The notes beneath the pieces were generated by a model that saw nothing but the letters and a program-made list of their open reading frames with translations, made no database searches and was not told the DNA's origin. Positions 7,901 to 11,157 of a stretch of 11,157 nucleotides of DNA are shown here, in pieces. The position numbers were made by a program, and so were the translations under genes. Origin of the DNA: Pseudomonadota bacterium. Lineage in GTDB: Bacteria; Myxococcota_A; Polyangia; Haliangiales; Haliangiaceae. The number at the start of each line of letters is the position of its first letter. Position 1 is the stretch's first letter. The DNA lies in contig JAEYYV010000296.1 of the NCBI GenBank assembly GCA_023428295.1, positions 1 to 11,157 of the forward strand. Direction: 5' to 3'.

Positions 7901-9521
7901 CGAACACCTGCTCGCGCGCCGCCTTGGTTCTGGACGACTTCTTCACGAGCGCTGCGCCGCGCTGCACGGCGAGGGCGAGGCGCAGCTCGGGCTCGACGTC
8001 GCTGCCGATGCCATCGAGCGCGTCGACCAGCGCGAGCGCCAAGCGGATCGCGCGGCCCGCATCGTCCTCGCTCGCGACGGGCAGGCCGACGACGACGCGG
8101 ATCGTCGTCTCGCCGGGATTGCTCCCCGGTGCGGGCGTGAACGCCGTGATCTCCGGAATCGGGATGTCCTTGCCGTCGGGCGCCAGCTTCGGCTGATCGA
8201 GGATCGCCTCGTGCTTGAACGCGACATCGCGCGCGACCTTGTAGAAGTCGTTGACGAGGCGCGCCGCTCCGCTCGCGCCGAGCTTGCGTTCGAGCGCCGC
8301 CATGCCGCGCAGGATGCCCTGCAGCACGTACACGTGCTTGCGCTCGCGATCGCGCGTGGGAGATCGCGGCTCGACGAGATGTGGCCCCGTCACTTGCTGC
8401 ACGGCTTGCTCGCCGGGCGACGACACACCCGACAGCGACGACGACGCCGCGGGCGGCGCCACGCGCGCCTGCATCACCGCGAGGCTCGGCACCATGGCGC
8501 TCGGCTCCGGCGTGTCGACGCTCTTGGGCACCGCATCGGCCGGATCGTCGTCGAGGTTCGGCGCGTCGCCCTCGAACGCGGGCCGCGGCGCGATCACGCG
8601 CTGCTCCGCCGGCGCGAGCTGCGCGAGCGTCTGTGCGAGGTGGCCGTTGTCGATCAGCGAGCCCGACTTCTGTCCCCACTCGAGCGAGAAGCGTCCGAGC
8701 TCGTGCTGCAAGTCGCGCGCGGTCTGGAAGCGATCCGTGCGATGGAACGCGAGCGCCTTCAGGATGATTCGCTCGAGCGACTCGGGCAGCTCGGGCGCGA
8801 AGTCGCGCGGCCGCGGAATCGCGCCGGACTTCACCATCTCGAGCGCTTCTTTGCCCTTGCCGTGAAACAGCGGGCGCGCGCACACGAGCTCGAACAGCAC
8901 GATGCCCGCCGCGAACACGTCGCTGCGGCAATCGACGGGCTCGCCGCGCCCTTGCTCGGGCGACATGTACGCGATCTTGCCCTTGATGACGCCTTGCTCC
9001 TCGTGAACATCGCGCGCGCGCGCGATGCCGAAGTCGACGATCTTCACGCCGCCGTCCCACGAGAGCAGGATGTTCTGCGGCGAGATATCGCGATGCACGA
9101 TGCCGAGCGGTTGACCGAACTCGTCGGTCTTGCGATGCGCGTAGTCGAGGCCCTTCGCGAGCTGCTGCACGATGTACGCGGAGAGGCCGTAGGGAAGACG
9201 CATGCGCGCCTTCGCCGCCTCCTGCAGCAGGCGCAGGAGGTCCATGCCCTCGACGTACTCCATCGCGAGGAAGAACGTGTCGCCGACCGCTCCGAAGTCG
9301 AACACCTGGATGATGTTCGGGTGGTTCAGGCCGAGCGCGATCTTCGCCTCGTCGACGAACATCGTGACGAACTGCTTGGACCGCGCGTACGCGGTGTGGA
9401 TCTTCTTGATGACGAGGGTCTTGTTGAGACCCTGCGCGACGGTCGTGCGCGCGAGGTAGACCTCGGCCATACCGCCGGTGCCGACCTTACGGATCAGCGA
9501 ATATTTGCCGAACTGCTCCAC
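4938..9521 (-). CDS. Giant Ser/Thr kinase with degenerate cyclase-like domain, AAA ATPase and TPR array
   Basis: A 1527-aa cytoplasmic signalling protein; no membrane segment is evident. Residues 7-275 form a Hanks-type kinase that looks active: Gly-loop GTGGMAEVY, Lys39, Glu58, HRD with D145 and N150, DFG D163 and SPE 187-189. A Pro/Ser/Asp-rich linker (about 300-395) follows. Residues about 396-620 align with class III adenylate cyclase domains but lack the catalytic residues. Residues about 635-860 form an AAA_16-type ATPase with Walker A GDAGVGKRT (667-675) and Walker B-like VGEDIHWTD (803-811). From about 1040 to 1500 are helical repeats, with clear TPRs near 1240, 1275, 1313, 1355 and 1434. 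Kinase-ATPase-TPR order recalls PknK-type regulators, which lack the middle domain. The start is GTG at 9521: an in-frame TAG lies immediately before it, and the next in-frame Met falls within the Gly-loop. Confidence 0.93.
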   Translation of the reverse strand: MEQFGKYSLIRKVGTGGMAEVYLARTTVAQGLNKTLVIKKIHTAYARSKQFVTMFVDEAKIALGLNHPNIIQVFDFGAVGDTFFLAMEYVEGMDLLRLLQEAAKARMRLPYGLSAYIVQQLAKGLDYAHRKTDEFGQPLGIVHRDISPQNILLSWDGGVKIVDFGIARARDVHEEQGVIKGKIAYMSPEQGRGEPVDCRSDVFAAGIVLFELVCARPLFHGKGKEALEMVKSGAIPRPRDFAPELPESLERIILKALAFHRTDRFQTARDLQHELGRFSLEWGQKSGSLIDNGHLAQTLAQLAPAEQRVIAPRPAFEGDAPNLDDDPADAVPKSVDTPEPSAMVPSLAVMQARVAPPAASSSLSGVSSPGEQAVQQVTGPHLVEPRSPTRDRERKHVYVLQGILRGMAALERKLGASGAARLVNDFYKVARDVAFKHEAILDQPKLAPDGKDIPIPEITAFTPAPGSNPGETTIRVVVGLPVASEDDAGRAIRLALALVDALDGIGSDVEPELRLALAVQRGAALVKKSSRTKAAREQVFDIEDATAAFAHKLARQARGAEILVGGRVFRSARAEWNFEALPAIDLPSDEPGGTSASQARNVDEETDPGVKRARVYRLRGPKERAQRMRERRDSGRLHGRDLELKALRDTWRDVLVTKRKRQIVIIGDAGVGKRTLVRQFLEGIGKSEAVIIRTSGRVGTAMTPYGVIADLTRDLLGLAEDAEPHEVERRLLRALPLIYPESMGGGELSREARTALQIFGMLLGARGQTPAAEVDAETRKQTLLHLLNRIEQKLEGDKPIILVGEDIHWTDQDSQELFAALLKVDTQRPIFGLMTSRPEPRIIKLARELGTELVVLDELPDAARREMLAERFVPGHDIDDLVEQIVSRAGGNAFFINELIDTLIERGILVADGDEDEHPGLLRWVKRDAPIHVPSTVEDLLVTRIDGLPPFEKETLVYSAVLGRHIPPAQLQTLLGRPVRLELDELVRRGFLSPVEGAEGGVRFKNDMTMTVAYAMIPPEQRIQMHRAVAARIAGATSYRQGQDDALIARHLELAGDDIAAADRYLRAATHAVDLGGNADAFRQLTRALKLLPSADHDRRFTAHRLREEILRRLAKRPQQLRELHALRKEAELTSDPARLAIAHCALAQFYIDVGKAPAALRAAAPAHKFAKDAGDALLEAEALRLRSAIARLVGCAEESLKIADEALALIDAAGAAAGTNAAPPQPVLIARATILNQRGTTLWNIGRLEAAIESYAEALVIYRAIGMSRHEARALNNMGIVFAALGEYEEALAHYKSALKIDQALGDRSSIALKLGNIGQCYSDLGDLDKAESYLGKALKVAEQTGDLSAAADAAVSWGQARMQRGDTRAALTLFERGLTLATENRERYQEVRALQYIALAHLIIGDPPEAALEMARSATEWARKMPMLVGIIYGLTFQGLALSRLGRHDEAIACVDEAVQQLEGARPEGAEHVHRWRAQVLTAAGRTADAAAAIARADSEVQSKAKKLRDPELRKHFLASRQRAV
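7662..8336 (-). other. Degenerate class III nucleotide cyclase-like domain within the giant kinase
   Basis: Residues about 396-620 follow the class III cyclase pattern from end to end. HVYVLQGILRGMAAL matches the VTVLFADLRGFTAL-type start; VVVGLPVASEDDAGRAIRLA matches the segment after the second metal site; ARGAEILVGG matches the PGEILVSE-type strand; ARVYRLRG matches the usual end before the AAA domain. By this alignment the first metal Asp is Ile403, the second GD pair is absent near 471-473, the transition-state Asn is Ala548 and the Arg is Lys552. The domain is therefore probably a non-catalytic scaffold or nucleotide-sensing module. Assignment is by eye; confidence in the lack of catalytic residues exceeds that in any binding role. 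Confidence 0.7.
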
Positions 9522-9557
9522 CTAGAAGGGGCCCTCTGAAGCGAGGACCATTTTAGC

Positions 9558-10181
9558 TTAGAGCGGCGTGATCACGAGGTTGTCGAACCACGTATCCGTT
9601 TCCCAGTTGTTCAGCGCGAAATACTCGTGGCCATCCTTCTCGAGCGGCGCTTTGTCGTCGAGCTCGAGGAACGGCGTGTTCATGTCGTCGATGAACCAGG
9701 TGACCTTCGTGTCCTTGCGCTCGATGCGCCAGTGGTAGTGCTTTCCGGGAATAACCTTGACGTCGGACCGCTGGACGAGGTCATCGCCGTGCTCGTCCAG
9801 GCGCGCGATGATCGACTTCGAGTTGTGCCAGCCGCCGAAGATGACCTCGTAGCCGGTGGCCAGGTAGCGGTTGCCATCGGGATCGTAGGACCGGCCGTCG
9901 CCGAACACCTCGACCTTGATGTCGCCACGCTTCTCGGTGGACCACGCGTCGAACTCGATCCGCACGTTGCGCGGCAGCTTCTTGCGTAGCCACAGCGGAT
10001 GGTTGTGCGCACCCTTCGCGTTCACCTGGCCAGCGACGATCCGGTAGCCGTCGCCGGTCGCCGACCAGTTCGGTCCGAGCGAGTCGCGCTCGAAGCCGTC
10101 GTACCAGGTCGCTGTCACCGGGGGCGGATCGCTGACTTTGCACGCAGACACCAGGAGGATCAGAAGGGCCGACCGGGACAC
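9558..10181 (-). CDS. Small lipoprotein with likely lectin-like beta-sandwich domain
   Basis: A 207-aa predicted lipoprotein. The GTG start at 10181 gives a short signal MSRSALLILLVSAC with lipobox VSAC and lipidated Cys14; no good ribosome site is visible. The mature part is rich in Trp, Tyr, Asp and alternating beta-type residues. It opens with FERDSLGPNW and closes with TWFDNLVITPL, a pattern seen in concanavalin A-like / LamG and DUF1080 (3-keto-disaccharide hydrolase) sandwiches, which bind or cleave sugars. I see no catalytic motif I can assign, so carbohydrate or envelope binding is only a suggestion. It ends 36 bp before the giant kinase gene on the same strand, so it may be the first gene of that operon and perhaps an envelope partner. 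Lipid anchoring in the inner or outer membrane is not decided. Confidence 0.8.
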   Translation of the reverse strand: MSRSALLILLVSACKVSDPPPVTATWYDGFERDSLGPNWSATGDGYRIVAGQVNAKGAHNHPLWLRKKLPRNVRIEFDAWSTEKRGDIKVEVFGDGRSYDPDGNRYLATGYEVIFGGWHNSKSIIARLDEHGDDLVQRSDVKVIPGKHYHWRIERKDTKVTWFIDDMNTPFLELDDKAPLEKDGHEYFALNNWETDTWFDNLVITPL

Positions 10182-10280
10182 GGCCGGATGGTACCCGAAC
10201 GCTAAAGCATTTCGATCCCTTGGATCTTTGCCGATCCCGGGTCCGGAGTGGGTGTCAGAGGGGACGCGTAAGGTGTCTGG
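10182..10280. promoter_or_regulatory. Divergent intergenic region between lipoprotein and exonuclease genes
   Basis: These 99 bp must carry the promoter of the minus-strand lipoprotein-kinase group unless it lies within the exonuclease gene, and probably that of the plus-strand exonuclease. I see no convincing -35/-10 pair on either strand. A short inverted repeat GATCC-CTT-GGATC (10214-10226) sits near the centre and could be a regulator site, but its arms are only five bases. AAGG at 10270-10273 is the exonuclease ribosome site. Confidence 0.4.
10270..10273 (+). promoter_or_regulatory. Ribosome binding site fixing the exonuclease GTG start
   Basis: AAGG lies seven bases before the GTG at 10281. 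An in-frame TAA at 10269-10271 overlaps it, so translation of this frame cannot begin further upstream. Confidence 0.6.
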
Positions 10281-10949
10281 GTGGACGGCACGTTGTCCCT
10301 ACTCGACTGGCGAGAATCCGCGGCCCCCGCCGAGCGGCTCGCAGATGGCAGTGCGCCTGTCGAGCGGCCTACGAGGGTGCTCGTCTTCGACTGCGAGACC
10401 ACGGGGACGCACTTCGCCACGGATCAGGTGATCGAGCTGTGCGTGCAGCACGGCCTGTCGGAGGACGCGCCCAACCAGGTCTGGCGCATCCAGCCGAGTA
10501 CGCCCATCCATCCGGGGGCGCGGGCGCTTCACGGAATCTCCGAGGAGGATCTCGTCGCGTGCCCGTCGTTCGCGGAGCTCGCGGACGAGATCAGCGACGT
10601 GTTCGCGAGCGCCGAGGTGATCGTCGGCTACAACATCGCGTTCGATATCCAGATGCTGCAGGCCGAGTACGCGCGGATCGGGCGCCCGCTCTTGGATCTG
10701 TCGGACAAGAAGATCGTGGACGCGTATCGGCTGTGGCAGAAGTTCGAGCCGCGCAGCCTCCAGCACGCGCACAAGCGCTTCGTCGGTGAAGGGTTCGCGT
10801 CGGCGCACTCGGCGAGCGCGGACGTCGCGGCAACAGGGCGTGTCCTCGCAGGGATGATCAAGCACTACGGGCTGCACACGGATTGGGACGAGCTCGCGCA
10901 GAAATGTGCGCCGCGTGCTCCCGCGCCAACCCCGTCGGACTCGCGCTGA
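10281..10949 (+). CDS. DEDDh 3'-5' exonuclease, DNA polymerase III epsilon-like
   Basis: A 222-aa nuclease of the DnaQ-like superfamily, which removes nucleotides from DNA or RNA 3' ends using two metal ions. All five active-site residues are present: D37 and E39 in VFDCETTG (Exo I), D122 in YNIAFDIQML (Exo II; Tyr replaces the usual His before Asn), and H176 and D181 in AHSASAD (Exo III, the DEDDh type). Residues 1-30 are a non-conserved leader, and the tail after about 205 is Pro/Ala-rich. There is no polymerase, helicase or GIY-YIG domain, and no obvious clamp-binding motif. It could serve in proofreading, repair or RNA trimming; the sequence does not decide. The GTG start is set by an upstream in-frame TAA and a good ribosome site. 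A lipoprotein gene follows 26 bp downstream. Confidence 0.92.
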   Translation: MDGTLSLLDWRESAAPAERLADGSAPVERPTRVLVFDCETTGTHFATDQVIELCVQHGLSEDAPNQVWRIQPSTPIHPGARALHGISEEDLVACPSFAELADEISDVFASAEVIVGYNIAFDIQMLQAEYARIGRPLLDLSDKKIVDAYRLWQKFEPRSLQHAHKRFVGEGFASAHSASADVAATGRVLAGMIKHYGLHTDWDELAQKCAPRAPAPTPSDSR

Positions 10950-10963
10950 CTCGCATCGCTGCT

Positions 10964-10967
10964 AGGA
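10964..10967 (+). promoter_or_regulatory. Ribosome binding site for the right-edge lipoprotein gene
   Basis: AGGA lies eight bases before the ATG at 10976, in the 26-bp gap after the exonuclease stop. It supports the start of a gene that is cut by the window edge. Confidence 0.55.
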
Positions 10968-10975
10968 TCGCGTCG

Positions 10976-11157
10976 ATGCGAACGCTGGCCATTGTCCTCG
11001 GACTCGTCGTGGGGTGCGGCGACAGCAAGACGCCGGACAAGTTCGACGAGATCCTCGGCCAGCTCGAGAAGTTCAAGACCGAGATGTGCGCGTGCACCGA
11101 CGCTGCATGCGCCGATCGCGTGCTCGACGCGCGTCGCGAGTACAAGAAGACCATGCG
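10976..11157 (+). CDS. Start of a small Cys-containing lipoprotein (3' end outside window)
   Basis: Sixty codons are present before the window ends. The N-terminus MRTLAIVLGLVVGC is a short lipoprotein signal with lipobox VVGC and lipidated Cys14. The mature part is charged and helix-prone (DKFDEILGQLEKFKTEM), then has closely set cysteines, CACTDAAC (residues 41, 43, 48), followed by ADRVLDARREYKK. Small lipoproteins with a similar CxCxxxxC helix region are, to my recollection, common in Myxococcota genomes and have no known function. The ATG at 10976 has a well-placed AGGA, and the codon use is typical of its neighbours. It is probably co-transcribed with the exonuclease 26 bp upstream, though no functional link is evident. 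Confidence 0.75.
   Translation, partial: MRTLAIVLGLVVGCGDSKTPDKFDEILGQLEKFKTEMCACTDAACADRVLDARREYKKTM

Noticed and set aside
7662..8336. Active adenylate/guanylate cyclase
   Set aside because: The metal-binding Asp residues and the transition-state Asn/Arg pair are absent by motif alignment, so cyclic nucleotide synthesis should not be annotated.
7108..9060. A 650-codon minus-strand frame overlapping the giant kinase in another frame
   Set aside because: Very Arg/Ala-rich translation, entirely inside the kinase gene, with no domain.
6018..9539. A 1173-codon open frame on the plus strand opposite the giant kinase
   Set aside because: Its translation is dominated by Arg, Ala, Asp, Val and Leu without recognisable domains, and it lies fully antisense to a gene with clear kinase, ATPase and TPR motifs. 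Long antisense frames are expected at this GC content.
9550..9555. TAAAAT on the minus strand as a -10 box for the kinase gene
   Set aside because: No -35-like hexamer lies at a suitable distance, and the site overlaps the mini-frame just after the lipoprotein stop. Promoter evidence is insufficient.
10214..10226. GATCC-CTT-GGATC as a specific regulator site
   Set aside because: Five-base arms in one copy are not enough to claim an operator; it is only mentioned within the intergenic entry.

Overview
The window looks like chromosome of a high-GC member of the Myxococcota (a myxobacterium or close relative). The evidence is two secreted proteins with the Cys / transmembrane / Arg-cluster tail called MYXO-CTERM, a very large Ser/Thr kinase fused to an AAA ATPase and TPRs, several lipoproteins, frequent GTG starts, and strong G/C bias in coding frames. 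Genes are tightly packed. No stretch over 300 bases lacks a gene, and I see no RNA gene, CRISPR array, insertion sequence or prophage gene.

Left part (1-3038, minus strand): three secreted-protein genes lie head to tail and probably form one operon. In transcription order they are a 471-aa and a 503-aa paralogue, then the first 32 codons of a third exported protein. The paralogues share a signal peptide, a metzincin-like domain, an Ig-like domain, a Cys-rich stretch and a MYXO-CTERM tail. The third gene starts inside the stop codon of the second (ATGA overlap). Both paralogues carry Gln where metzincin proteases have the first zinc-binding His. The 148-bp gap at 3039-3186 holds the likely promoter side of this operon and two adjacent inverted repeats.

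Middle part (3187-10181, minus strand): four genes run in one direction with gaps of 36, 65 and 15 bp. In transcription order they are a small lipoprotein with a likely lectin-like beta-sandwich, a 1527-aa kinase / degenerate cyclase-like domain / AAA / TPR protein, a SCO1/SenC-type copper-thiol protein, and a CaCA-family cation exchanger. They may be co-transcribed. The layout suggests an envelope-facing sensor and signalling unit next to metal-handling membrane proteins, but that link is inference.

Right part (10281-11157, plus strand): a stand-alone DEDDh 3'-5' exonuclease related to DNA polymerase III epsilon is followed after 26 bp by the start of a small Cys-containing lipoprotein gene that runs off the window. 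The 99-bp gap at 10182-10280 separates these from the divergent minus-strand lipoprotein gene.

The most notable points are the cyclase-like domain with no catalytic residues and the altered Walker A motif in the giant kinase, the shared His-to-Gln change in the paired secreted proteins, and non-standard ion-site residues in the exchanger. All are read by eye from motifs, and none was tested by search or structure prediction.
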